DNA from: an uncultured Spirochaetaceae bacterium
Lineage (GTDB): Bacteria > Spirochaetota > Spirochaetia > Sphaerochaetales > Sphaerochaetaceae
Direction of reading: 5' to 3'
NCBI GenBank assembly: GCA_944392975.1
Contig: CALXYN010000006.1
Location: 1-60,640, forward strand
Length of the DNA: 60,640 nucleotides
Shown here: piece by piece, positions 15,435-23,941 of the stretch
Numbering within the stretch: the first letter of the stretch is position 1
Layout: every line of letters starts with the position of its first letter
Program-made: the position numbers and the translations under genes
Notes under the pieces: generated by a model
Told to the model about the DNA's origin: nothing
What the model saw: the letters and a program-made list of their open reading frames with translations, nothing else
Database searches by the model: none

Positions 15435-17411
15435 TTGGAAAAAGAAAAGAAAGAACACAAACATCACGGTTTTCATTTTAGCGACGTTGACGTGGGAACA
15501 GCCGCAGATGTCGAAGCGGTAATGAAAAAGTATGACAGGGAATCCAATGTCCGTATCTGGACGGGAACGCCAAAGCTACTCATACGCCTTATAATGGTTG
15601 CATTCTCACTTTACTGCATTATTGATGCAGTCTTCCTTACGACACTGCCGGAAATAAGACTTTCCGTTTTCATGGGGATGATAATATTCCTGGGCTTCCT
15701 GACATTCCCTGTCAAGAAAGGTGTTGAAAAACCTAACCACATGCCCTGGTATGATATCATCCTGCTTGTTCTCGGCTCAGGAGCATTCTTCTTCTACGCC
15801 GCAAATGCCATGGAAGCGATAAGACTCTCCGCACGCATCATCAGAGAACCGATATTCATGGTCGCAGGAATCATTGGCATAATAGCACTTGCCGAGCTTT
15901 GCAGAAGATGTGTTGGATTACCAATCCTCATCGTTTCTGCAGTTCTTCTGATTTACACCTTCTGTACAGGTCTCGATGTCCTTCAGGTCGTAAGAACGCT
16001 TTTCTATACAACAAATGGAATATTCAGCGCTCCGGTGCAGGTTTGTGTCAAATTCATCGTCATCTTCATCATATTCGGTGCATTTCTGGAACGCAGCGGT
16101 GTCGCAGATTTCTTCATCCGCTTTGCAAATGCAGCAGTAGGACGCTTCTCCGGAGGACCTGCAAAAGTCGCAGTTGTAGCCAGCGCACTTGAGGGCATGG
16201 CTTCAGGTTCTTCCGTTGCAAACACCGTTGGTTCCGGCTCCATCACAATCCCGATGATGAAGAGAATGGGATACAAACCGGAATTCGCAGCAGCGGTTGA
16301 GGCTGCAGCATCAACGGGCGGACAGATCATGCCACCAATCATGGGAGCCGCAGCATTCCTGATGGCAGAGTTCACAGGAGAGCCTTACGGAACCATCGCA
16401 GTGAGGGCAATACTTCCAGCCATCCTCTACTTCACTGGAATCTTCATTGCAGTTCATCTCGAGGCAAAGAAACTCGGGATGAAAGGTATTCCAAGAGATG
16501 AACTGCCAAAGGCAAAGGATCTGGTAAAGGAGATATATCTTCTCATTCCACTTATCGTGCTTATCTATCTTGTGGGATCAAACACCTTCACAATGGCCTA
16601 CTCCGCTACCATTGCAATTATAGCTGCAATCATAGTCGGTGCATTGAACAGAAAAGAGAGACTGACATTCTCAAGATTCCTTGATGCTCTTGAAAATGGT
16701 GCCAGAAGTTCAATAACGGTCGTTGTCGCATGCGGTATTGCAGGAGTCATCGCGGGCTGCATCACAGTAACAGGACTCGCATCAAAACTTCTCGGAGCGA
16801 TAGTCGCGCTCTCTGCAGGCCATGTCATCGTTGCACTCTTTTTGACAATGATCTGCTGTATCATTCTCGGCATGGGTGTTCCGACAACAGCAAACTACTG
16901 CATCATGGCAGCAACATGTGCTCCTATCCTGATGGATCCGTCACTAGGTGTTTCAAAGATGGCGGCACACTTTTTCGTCTTCTATTTCGGTATCGTCGCG
17001 GACATCACACCACCGGTTGCCCTCGCCGCATATGCAGGTGCAGCGATTGCCAAATCGAACCCTATGAAGACTGGACTCACAGCAACAAAGCTTGCCATTG
17101 CGGCATTCATAGTTCCTTATGTATTTGCATTCTCGCCACAGATGCTATTCATTGATGTTTCAGGGCCGATTGAGATTGTACAGATCTGTATAAGCGCACT
17201 TTGCGGTCTATTTGGAGTTGCAGCGGCACTCAACGGGTTCTTCATCAGGAAGATTCCGACACTGCTCAGACTGATACTCTTTGTGGGAGGACTGTGTATG
17301 ATTATCCCGGGAACGATAACGGATATCGCAGGACTGGTGATGATAGCATTGATTGCGCTCTATCAGCACATGATGGAGAAACGAGAGAGAAATACGGCTA
17401 TAACAGCCTGA
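15435..17411 (+). CDS. Fused TRAP transporter permease (small and large membrane subunits)
   Basis: This 658-residue integral membrane protein has about four N-terminal helices corresponding to DctQ, then a DctM-type domain with the conserved GMASGSSVANTVGSGSITIP and GGQIMPPIMGAAAFLMAEF segments. Fusion of the two subunits is usual for TAXI-type TRAP systems, which are driven by sodium or proton gradients. The start is TTG at 15435, with AAGGGGGC at 15423-15430 as the ribosome-binding site; the N terminus is unusually charged (EKEKKEHKHHGFHF). It forms an operon with the binding protein. Confidence 0.92.
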   Translation: MEKEKKEHKHHGFHFSDVDVGTAADVEAVMKKYDRESNVRIWTGTPKLLIRLIMVAFSLYCIIDAVFLTTLPEIRLSVFMGMIIFLGFLTFPVKKGVEKPNHMPWYDIILLVLGSGAFFFYAANAMEAIRLSARIIREPIFMVAGIIGIIALAELCRRCVGLPILIVSAVLLIYTFCTGLDVLQVVRTLFYTTNGIFSAPVQVCVKFIVIFIIFGAFLERSGVADFFIRFANAAVGRFSGGPAKVAVVASALEGMASGSSVANTVGSGSITIPMMKRMGYKPEFAAAVEAAASTGGQIMPPIMGAAAFLMAEFTGEPYGTIAVRAILPAILYFTGIFIAVHLEAKKLGMKGIPRDELPKAKDLVKEIYLLIPLIVLIYLVGSNTFTMAYSATIAIIAAIIVGALNRKERLTFSRFLDALENGARSSITVVVACGIAGVIAGCITVTGLASKLLGAIVALSAGHVIVALFLTMICCIILGMGVPTTANYCIMAATCAPILMDPSLGVSKMAAHFFVFYFGIVADITPPVALAAYAGAAIAKSNPMKTGLTATKLAIAAFIVPYVFAFSPQMLFIDVSGPIEIVQICISALCGLFGVAAALNGFFIRKIPTLLRLILFVGGLCMIIPGTITDIAGLVMIALIALYQHMMEKRERNTAITA

Positions 17412-17447
17412 GATTTTCGGAGCTCTTCGGGGCTCCGTTTTTCTTAT

Positions 17448-18110
17448 TCAGAGAATTCCTGTTATTTTCGCATAATCCGAGACCATAGCGTCTGCAGCAC
17501 TGACATCCTGTTTCACGACAGAACCGGAGAAAGCGATAACATCGATACCGGCATTCCTTGCTGAGAGTATTCCCACAGGAGAGTCCTCAAAGACAATAGC
17601 AGAAGAAGCAGCGGCATCAAGCATTTCAAGTGCTTTCAGATATGGTTCAGGATGCGGTTTATGGTTGACCACCATATCTCCACCAATCACGATATCAGGG
17701 TATGAAGAAAGTCCTAGGCGGGAAAGTGCAGCATCCAGATGAGCCCTTATTGTAGAAGAGACAATCGCAATCTTGAATCCCCGCTCCTTTATTTTCCTGA
17801 AAAGCTCCTCAAGTCCGGGGAATGCCGTTATACCCTCATAATCGGTATAATAAACAGGATATTCCGACAGGAAAGATATAAATTCATCGCCTGAGAGATT
17901 TATTGAATATTTGCGACTTATCGCCTCTGCAGTACCATTGGCATCGAGTCCGATGGTATACTCAATATCCTCATCATCGATATCAATACCGTAATTATCC
18001 TTCACGATAGAACGAAGGACGCTGAATGAATAAATCTCGCTATCCGTAACGACTCCGTCAAAATCGAAGAGGAAGGCACTCTTTTCTGAAAGCAGATCAA
18101 TCAACTTCAT
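17448..18110 (-). CDS. HAD-family phosphatase (beta-phosphoglucomutase-like)
   Basis: The 220-residue protein has HAD motif I FDFDGVVTDSE, motif II IVSST, and late motifs KPHPEPYLKAL and FEDSPVGILSARNAGI, with a helical cap between. This is the subfamily of phosphoglycolate phosphatases, beta-phosphoglucomutases and sugar-phosphate phosphatases; the substrate cannot be assigned. The ATG at 18110 is preferred to a TTG at 18134 that would overlap the divergent gene. There is no Shine-Dalgarno sequence; a -10-like CATGAT ends 6 nt upstream, so the mRNA is probably leaderless. Confidence 0.85.
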   Translation of the reverse strand: MKLIDLLSEKSAFLFDFDGVVTDSEIYSFSVLRSIVKDNYGIDIDDEDIEYTIGLDANGTAEAISRKYSINLSGDEFISFLSEYPVYYTDYEGITAFPGLEELFRKIKERGFKIAIVSSTIRAHLDAALSRLGLSSYPDIVIGGDMVVNHKPHPEPYLKALEMLDAAASSAIVFEDSPVGILSARNAGIDVIAFSGSVVKQDVSAADAMVSDYAKITGIL

Positions 18111-18124
18111 GCTATCATCATGAC
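18111..18124. promoter_or_regulatory. 14-bp divergent promoter region with overlapping -10 boxes
   Basis: TATCAT (18113-18118, plus strand) ends 6 nt before the ATG at 18125. CATGAT (18122-18117, minus strand, preceded by TG) ends 6 nt before the ATG at 18110. The two boxes overlap, so the polymerases must compete, and both transcripts would begin at their start codons. Confidence 0.5.
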
Positions 18125-18760
18125 ATGGATGCAAATCAGAAGAAAGCCTTGAATGGCATTATCAAAGAAACACTTAAAAACCTTGAAGAAAACGGCTTCA
18201 AAGCCACTTATGTAAATGATAAAGAAGAGCTTATGAGTCTCATCAGAACCCTTGTACCAGAAGGTGCAAAGACAGCAACAGGCGGTTCTGAGACATTAAT
18301 AGAGACCGGAATAATGTCATTTCTGAAAGAAAAGACTAGCTACAATCCGGAAAGAAGAGAGGCTTACAGCGCTGAATTCTATCTCGCTTCTGCCAATGCT
18401 GTGACAATGCATGGAGAGATTTATGAAGTCGATGGCCGTGGAAACAGGGTTTCTGCAATGCTCTTCGGTCCTGATAACGTTATTGTTGTCGCAGGTATCA
18501 ACAAGCTTGTCCTTGATATTCACGAGGCTGTCGAACGTGTGAAAACAAAATCAGCTCCTCCTAACTGTCTCCGCCTTGAAAAGGATACTCCATGCACGAA
18601 GCTGGGACACTGCGTTTCCCCATACTTTGATGAGAAGCATTTCTCAGCAATCGGGTGTACTTCAAATGACAGGATATGCTCCAATTCCGTCATCTTCTCC
18701 AGACAGACAATCAAAGGCAGGATAACTGTCATCATTGTCGGAGAGGAATATGGATACTGA
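18125..18760 (+). CDS. LUD-domain protein (LutC/YkgG-like)
   Basis: The 211-residue protein matches the lactate-utilisation (LUD) fold: ATGGSETLIETGIMSFL (about residues 46-62), a central EFYLASANAVTMHGEIYEVDGRG, and FGPDNVIVVAGINKLV. It has four or more cysteines near the C terminus. LutC forms part of an iron-sulfur L-lactate dehydrogenase complex, but lutA and lutB are absent here, so the role of this stand-alone member is open. The ATG lacks a ribosome-binding site. Its end overlaps the AlkD-like gene by 11 bp. Confidence 0.82.
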   Translation: MDANQKKALNGIIKETLKNLEENGFKATYVNDKEELMSLIRTLVPEGAKTATGGSETLIETGIMSFLKEKTSYNPERREAYSAEFYLASANAVTMHGEIYEVDGRGNRVSAMLFGPDNVIVVAGINKLVLDIHEAVERVKTKSAPPNCLRLEKDTPCTKLGHCVSPYFDEKHFSAIGCTSNDRICSNSVIFSRQTIKGRITVIIVGEEYGY

Positions 18761-19364
18761 TTACCTTTATTCTCAATATGTGGATGAGAAATACGCAGAG
18801 TTCTCATCCAGGCTGACAAAAAACCACGACCTTCCCTACAGAGGCGTGAGAATACCCGTACTGAGAAAGATTGGAAAAGAGCTTGACGATTTTCCATACG
18901 AACTGACCTGGCATGAGGATGTACTTCTAAAAGGTTTCTGGATTGCGTCCAGAAAGATTCCGTTCTCTGAGAAAAAAGAGCTTATCAACAAGCATCTGGA
19001 TGTGCTTAAAACCTGGGATGAGGTTGATACTTTCGCATCATCAATCAAACCCCGTAAAAATGAAGCGGATGAAGTTTTAACCTACTTTCTCTCATTGATG
19101 AAAGACAAACGGACAATGCCACGCCGACTTGGAATCGTGACGCTGATGGCCCTTAGAAAGCTATTTCCGGATCACAGAAAAGAAATACTTGATGCGATAG
19201 TTGCTGCAGACAACGACGAATACTATGTCTCAATGGCAGTAGCATGGGCATTATCGTTTTTCTATATCGATGACAAGTCCACGGAAGACTGGATCAAACG
19301 GGTAAGCCCTGCAACGGAAAAGCGGACAAGACAGAAAATCAGAGAATCGCGCAGATGCGATTGA
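18750..19364 (+). CDS. DNA alkylation repair protein (AlkD-like HEAT-repeat glycosylase)
   Basis: The 204-residue all-helical protein has the AlkD family features KNHDLPYRGVRIPVLRKI near the start, WDEVDTFASSIKP in the middle and MAVAWALSFFYI near residue 165. AlkD relatives excise bulky or positively charged alkylated bases without base flipping. The ATG at 18750 has GGAGAGG 4-10 nt upstream and overlaps the LUD gene; an in-frame upstream ATG at 18735 is less well placed. Some members act on other substrates, so activity is inferred. Confidence 0.82.
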   Translation: MDTDYLYSQYVDEKYAEFSSRLTKNHDLPYRGVRIPVLRKIGKELDDFPYELTWHEDVLLKGFWIASRKIPFSEKKELINKHLDVLKTWDEVDTFASSIKPRKNEADEVLTYFLSLMKDKRTMPRRLGIVTLMALRKLFPDHRKEILDAIVAADNDEYYVSMAVAWALSFFYIDDKSTEDWIKRVSPATEKRTRQKIRESRRCD

Positions 19365-19388
19365 CAATGCGTTTCTTTTTATAGTAAT
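19361..19388 (+). promoter_or_regulatory. Promoter of trpB
   Basis: A perfect -35 TTGACA (19361-19366) overlaps the end of the upstream gene and is followed after 16 bp by AGTAAT. The predicted start near 19395 gives a short leader with AAGGAG before the ATG at 19419. No trp leader peptide or attenuator is visible. Confidence 0.6.
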
Positions 19389-19418
19389 GTTTTTGTAAAG
19401 AGAAACAAGGAGCTATAT

Positions 19419-20708
19419 ATGAATTTAGTAACAGCAGGAATTAACACAACTAATCTGCCTGATGATAAAGGATATTTCGGAGAATACGGTGGATCATATC
19501 TCCCACCAGCACTTGAAGAGGTGATGAAGGAAGTTGAGAAAGCCTATGAAGAGATATCAAAGGATCCGGAGTTCATAAAGGAACTGCAGGAACTCAACGA
19601 GCATTTCACAGGACGCCCAAGCCCTGTATACCATGCAAAGAGACTCTCTCAAGCTGCAGGTGGCGCAGAGATTTATCTCAAGAGAGAGGATCTCAACCAT
19701 ACCGGAGCTCACAAGATAAACCACTGCCTTGGTGAAGTTCTGCTTGCAAAACACATGGGGAAAAAGAAGGTCATAGCCGAAACAGGTGCAGGACAGCATG
19801 GAGTGGCACTTGCAACTGCAGCAGCCCTCCTCGGCCTAGAGTGTGATATCTACATGGGAGAAATCGATGTCAAGAAAGAAGCCCCAAATGTCTCAAGAAT
19901 GAGAGTTCTTGGTGCAAAGGTCGTATCTGTCACAAGAGGAACGAAAACCCTCAAAGATGCAGTAGACGCGGCATTTGAAGCTTATCTTCAGGATCCTGTC
20001 ACTCAGATCTACTGTATTGGATCTGTCGTAGGTCCTCATCCTTTCCCGATGATGGTCCGCGACTTCCAGTCAATTATCGGCCGCGAGGCAAGATCTCAGA
20101 TGCTCAGCTATGCAGGCTCTCTTCCAGATGCCATCGTTGCCTGTGTCGGAGGCGGATCAAATGCAATGGGCATGTTCTCCGCATTCCTTGACGACAAGGA
20201 TGTTGCACTCTATGGTGTTGAACCTGCAGGAAAGGGTCTGGAAACAGGAAAGCATGCGGCAACAATCCAGAAAGGTACAGTAGGTATTCTCCATGGATTC
20301 AAATCCCTGGTACTTCAGGACAAGGACGGAGAACCACTTCCTGTATACTCCATTGCCTCAGGCCTTGATTACCCAGGCGTTGGACCTCAGCACAGTTATC
20401 TTCACTCAATCGGCAGGGTAAACTATACAACAGCCACTGACAGAGAAGCTGTAGAAGCTTTCTATGCACTCTCGAGAATGGAGGGAATCATCCCTGCTCT
20501 CGAGTCATCTCATGCCGTCGCATATGCCGTGAAACTTGCAAAGCAGCTCGGCAAGGGAAAGAAAATCCTTGTCAACCTCTCAGGAAGAGGAGACAAGGAT
20601 ATAGATTTCGTGATGGAACATTATCCGCTTGAGGAATATGAGCCAGAGGAGAATCTCAAGGATGGCTACGATGAATTCCTTAAGCACATCGGCGGAGAGA
20701 AGAACTGA
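19419..20708 (+). CDS. trpB: Tryptophan synthase beta chain
   Basis: The 429-residue PLP enzyme carries [15 protein letters not shown] at the start, the PLP lysine Lys99 in [11 protein letters not shown], the catalytic Glu121 in [10 protein letters not shown] and the phosphate loop GGGSNAMG. It condenses indole with serine to make tryptophan. No trpA or other trp gene flanks it, so it may salvage free indole or pair with a TrpA encoded elsewhere. AAGGAG precedes the ATG. It abuts the convergent YitT gene with no bases between the stop codons. Confidence 0.93.
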   Translation: MNLVTAGINTTNLPDDKGYFGEYGGSYLPPALEEVMKEVEKAYEEISKDPEFIKELQELNEHFTGRPSPVYHAKRLSQAAGGAEIYLKREDLNHTGAHKINHCLGEVLLAKHMGKKKVIAETGAGQHGVALATAAALLGLECDIYMGEIDVKKEAPNVSRMRVLGAKVVSVTRGTKTLKDAVDAAFEAYLQDPVTQIYCIGSVVGPHPFPMMVRDFQSIIGREARSQMLSYAGSLPDAIVACVGGGSNAMGMFSAFLDDKDVALYGVEPAGKGLETGKHAATIQKGTVGILHGFKSLVLQDKDGEPLPVYSIASGLDYPGVGPQHSYLHSIGRVNYTTATDREAVEAFYALSRMEGIIPALESSHAVAYAVKLAKQLGKGKKILVNLSGRGDKDIDFVMEHYPLEEYEPEENLKDGYDEFLKHIGGEKN

Positions 20709-21617
20709 TCAGTTCTTGTCCGCGACCTTCTTAAGAGGTACAAAGCCTCGGCCGAGTACCTCATAAGCTTCCGTGACAAACACAAAGGCCTTCGGGTCCT
20801 CATCATGAATGATTTTCATGATGGCGTTCATCTGGTTATTAGGAACGATGACCATCAGCATCAAACGCGTCTTGGAGGTATAAATTCCTGTGCCATGGAA
20901 TGTCGTACCTCCATGATGAAGCTCTGCAATGACCCTTCTGGATATCTCAGGCGTATGCTCCTCTGAAAAGATGTACACAGATTTTGCAAGCTTCGTTCCA
21001 AAGCTCATCACAACGTAATTCACAAGCTGCGATGAAAGATACATGGCAATGATTGCAAAAAGCATTGGCTGCAGTCCAAGGAATATACCGCCACAGCTGA
21101 CAACAACGGCATTGAAGATGAACTCGACGCTTCCGACCGACACTGGGAAAAAATGTGCCAGAACTTGAGCAACGATATCCGTTCCGCCGGTATTGCAGCC
21201 GCTTTTCATCGTCAGTCCGATACCAACACCCATCAGGACACCACCATAGATTGCAGAAAGCAGGATGTTGATATCATCACTAGTATCCAACACTCCGTTA
21301 TATGCTGTCAGATGCCCGATGACACTTGTCCAAATTGAAAGAAGCGTTGACCCGATAAGCGTCTTTATTCCATAACGCCATCCAAAGACCTTCATTCCTA
21401 TCAGAATAAGCGGGATATTCACACACATCATGACCACACCCTGATCGAAGCCAAAGAGGTAGTAGAATATCGTGCCGATACCGGTAGCGCCACCTCCTGT
21501 GATTCTTGCAGGAGTATAGAACACAGCCGCTGCTGTTGCCGCTATCACAGGACCTGCAGCAAGGTAGAAATAATCTGAAACCCTGCTGAAAAGTAAATTC
21601 TTTTTACCCATAAACAT
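20709..21617 (-). CDS. YitT-family membrane protein
   Basis: The protein (302 residues from the ATG at 21617) has an N-terminal membrane domain of about five helices including ITGGGATGIGTIFYYLFG and SGCNTGGTDIVAQVL, and a C-terminal DUF2179 cytoplasmic domain ending in FVFVTEAYEVLGRGF. The function of the family is unknown. Three ATGs occur in the first five codons (21623, 21617, 21611); the middle one is best spaced from GAGGGGG. That Shine-Dalgarno sequence lies in the arm of an 8-bp hairpin just after uxuB, so translation may be controlled. Confidence 0.85.
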   Translation of the reverse strand: MFMGKKNLLFSRVSDYFYLAAGPVIAATAAAVFYTPARITGGGATGIGTIFYYLFGFDQGVVMMCVNIPLILIGMKVFGWRYGIKTLIGSTLLSIWTSVIGHLTAYNGVLDTSDDINILLSAIYGGVLMGVGIGLTMKSGCNTGGTDIVAQVLAHFFPVSVGSVEFIFNAVVVSCGGIFLGLQPMLFAIIAMYLSSQLVNYVVMSFGTKLAKSVYIFSEEHTPEISRRVIAELHHGGTTFHGTGIYTSKTRLMLMVIVPNNQMNAIMKIIHDEDPKAFVFVTEAYEVLGRGFVPLKKVADKN

Positions 21618-21624
21618 AAACATT

Positions 21625-21643
21625 CCCCCTCTTGAAGAGGGGG
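21625..21643 (-). promoter_or_regulatory. Hairpin sequestering the yitT ribosome-binding site
   Basis: CCCCCTCT and AGAGGGGG form a perfect 8-bp stem with a 3-nt loop between the uxuB stop and the yitT ATG. The 3' arm contains the only Shine-Dalgarno sequence of yitT. It also resembles a terminator without a T-tract. Confidence 0.6.
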
Positions 21644-21649
21644 ATATAA

Positions 21650-23254
21650 TCAGCCTACAACCTTCTTGAGTGTTGCTCTGACAGCGCCTGGTCCGGCAAT
21701 CATGCTTCTGAAGTAATCCAGAACAAGATCAGCAAGACCTGCATCAAAGAGGTTCACTCCAAAGATTTTCTGGTTGGAAAGAATCTCATTAAGCTGGTCA
21801 AGACTTCCAGTATAGCCAAGAGTGATACCGCTGAGTGCTTCCTTTGCATATCCCAAAAGAGGATCAGCAGAAGGCTCGAATGTCTTGCCTTCATCATCTG
21901 TGCCCATTACATAGCGAAGCCATGCTGCAAACACAAGAGGAATGCATTTCAGATTCTTCACATCAAGCTTGTCCGACGCCATGTATGCCTTGATGGTCTC
22001 TCCAAACCTGATAGAAAGCTTCTGGGATGTATCGGTAGCAATACGCTGCGGAGTATCCGGCATGAACGGGTTAGGAATACGGATATTCACAACCTCATCA
22101 ATGAACTTCTTCGGTTCGATAATACCAGGATCAACAACAACAGGAAGTCCTTCTGTATACCCTATTGTCTTCACAAGCTTCACAAGCTCCTCGTCCTTCA
22201 TCTCCTTTGAGATGAGTGTATAGCCAAGAAGACATCCGAAGACTGCAAGTGCTGTATGCAGAGGATTGAGACATGTACATACCTTCATCTTCTCGACTTT
22301 GTTGACAGTCTCACGGTCTGTGAAATAGACACCAGCATTCTCAAGAGCAGGGCGACCATTCGGGAAATCATCTTCAATGACAAGATATTCGCATTCCTCT
22401 GCATTAACAAAAGAGGCGATATATGTGTGTTTTGAAGTGACAACCACATCAGTATCTTCATAACCGTCAGCTTTCAGAATCTCTGCGACGCTGGCATCCG
22501 GACGTGGTGTGATTTTATCAATCATGGACCACGGGAAGGAAACCTTGTCAGAAGAAAGGTAATCTGCAAAACCCTGCTCCGCATAACCTCTCTTCACCCA
22601 CTCTGCTGCGATTGCAGTTACAGCAGCCTCAATCTTCTCTCCATTGTGCGAGCAGTTATCCATGGAAACAACAGCCAGAGGAAGAGAGCCTGCCTTGTAG
22701 CGGCAAAGAAGGAGTTCTGTGAGGCGGGAAAGGAACATTGAGCCCTTTCCAGGACCTGCTTCAAAATCCTTGATATATCCTGGGAAATACTCACCATCTG
22801 GGGTCTTCAGGGCATATCCCTTCTCAGTGATGGTGAAAGAAATCATCTGCAATGATGGGGAGCGGAAAATCTCTTCGAATCTCGCCCACGCATCAGATGG
22901 GGTATAATCACATGGATAAGCCTCTGTGACAGTACCCACGATTTCCTTATCAATTGAGCCATCAGCCTTCAGCGTGACAAGAAGAGTAAGGTTATCATAC
23001 TTATTGTAAATATCGCTGATGATTTCATTGTCGAAACCCTCACCTACAATAATACCCTTGTCTGCAAGACCCTTCTCTATAAGTTCCTGCTGAAGCCTTG
23101 CCGGGAAACCACGGAAAATGTTTCCTGCACCAAAATGAACCCAGACGGGATTGTCATGAGTATTTTTTACGAGTGCTTCACGATCATAGCTAAAGGACTT
23201 ATAGCCCTTCTCCTTCCAGCATGAACATTTAAGCCCACTATTATTAAGTTTCAT
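21650..23254 (-). CDS. uxuB: Fructuronate reductase / mannitol dehydrogenase-family oxidoreductase
   Basis: The 534-residue protein belongs to the long-chain mannitol dehydrogenase family: an N-terminal Rossmann segment WVHFGAGNIFRGFPARLQQ, the central ITEKGYAL, and VCTCLNPLHTALAVFGCLLG with the catalytic Lys region upstream (KITPRPD). Next to uxuA and a GntR regulator it most likely interconverts D-fructuronate and D-mannonate in glucuronate breakdown. GGAGG precedes the ATG. It follows the regulator gene by 12 bp in the uxuA-gntR-uxuB order. Confidence 0.88.
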   Translation of the reverse strand: MKLNNSGLKCSCWKEKGYKSFSYDREALVKNTHDNPVWVHFGAGNIFRGFPARLQQELIEKGLADKGIIVGEGFDNEIISDIYNKYDNLTLLVTLKADGSIDKEIVGTVTEAYPCDYTPSDAWARFEEIFRSPSLQMISFTITEKGYALKTPDGEYFPGYIKDFEAGPGKGSMFLSRLTELLLCRYKAGSLPLAVVSMDNCSHNGEKIEAAVTAIAAEWVKRGYAEQGFADYLSSDKVSFPWSMIDKITPRPDASVAEILKADGYEDTDVVVTSKHTYIASFVNAEECEYLVIEDDFPNGRPALENAGVYFTDRETVNKVEKMKVCTCLNPLHTALAVFGCLLGYTLISKEMKDEELVKLVKTIGYTEGLPVVVDPGIIEPKKFIDEVVNIRIPNPFMPDTPQRIATDTSQKLSIRFGETIKAYMASDKLDVKNLKCIPLVFAAWLRYVMGTDDEGKTFEPSADPLLGYAKEALSGITLGYTGSLDQLNEILSNQKIFGVNLFDAGLADLVLDYFRSMIAGPGAVRATLKKVVG

Positions 23255-23266
23255 TTTTCCTCCAAA

Positions 23267-23941
23267 TCAGACATCAGCTTTTCTATTTGAAAAATACTCA
23301 GGATGGGCTTCAATTATTCCATCAGCTTCGTATTTGAGCTTGGACAGGTGCTCTGTCTCAAGCGTTACAGCAAGAGGGAAATCCTTCAGGCGGAGTGCCT
23401 GTACAAGCTCCTCGTGCTGAGCAATATTCTTCTCCAGAACATCCCTAGACCCCATACTGAGAATTCTCATTCTTCTATGGTTTCCAGTCTCACGGAGAAT
23501 AAGCTGCCATATTCTGGTAAGCCCTGTTGCCTCAAAGAAGATTGAATGCATGTCATCGTCAGCATTATAGAAAGCAACCGCATCAGAAGAAGAGGCCGCT
23601 TCCTTCTGAAGAGCTATGAAATACTCAAGCCTCGTAATGTCTGAAGTCTTCATATACTCCCGATAGCGGTCAATGACACTCTTCTCAAGCGCAAGGCGGA
23701 AAAAGCATTCATCATCGACTCTGGAGATATCAATCTTGGAGACCCAGCAACCCCGCTGGGGTCTCATCACAACAAGGCCTTCCGACCTCAGCCTCATCAG
23801 GGCATCCCGGACAGGAGAGCGCGATACATCGAATTTTTCGGATATCACATCCTGCGAGATTTCCTCACCAGGCTTTAAACGGAGGAATATGATGTCGTCT
23901 TTCAACTCATCATAGATTGTTTCACTAGACGTTCGTCTCAT
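23267..23941 (-). CDS. GntR/FadR-family transcriptional regulator (probable uxu repressor)
   Basis: The 224-residue protein has an N-terminal winged HTH (ISEKFDVSRSPVRDALMRLRS, about residues 33-53) and a C-terminal helical FCD ligand domain with conserved Asp and His residues (DDDMHSIFFEATG, GNHRRMRI). It is encoded between uxuA and uxuB, with its ATG overlapping the uxuA stop (ATGA), so it probably senses a hexuronate intermediate and controls this operon. A TGTATACA palindrome in the uxuA promoter is a candidate target. Confidence 0.88.
   Translation of the reverse strand: MRRTSSETIYDELKDDIIFLRLKPGEEISQDVISEKFDVSRSPVRDALMRLRSEGLVVMRPQRGCWVSKIDISRVDDECFFRLALEKSVIDRYREYMKTSDITRLEYFIALQKEAASSSDAVAFYNADDDMHSIFFEATGLTRIWQLILRETGNHRRMRILSMGSRDVLEKNIAQHEELVQALRLKDFPLAVTLETEHLSKLKYEADGIIEAHPEYFSNRKADV

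Noticed and set aside
19804-19820. TGGCAC followed by CTGCA inside trpB as a second sigma-54 promoter
   Set aside because: The GG-GC spacing is one base too long and the site is within a coding region.
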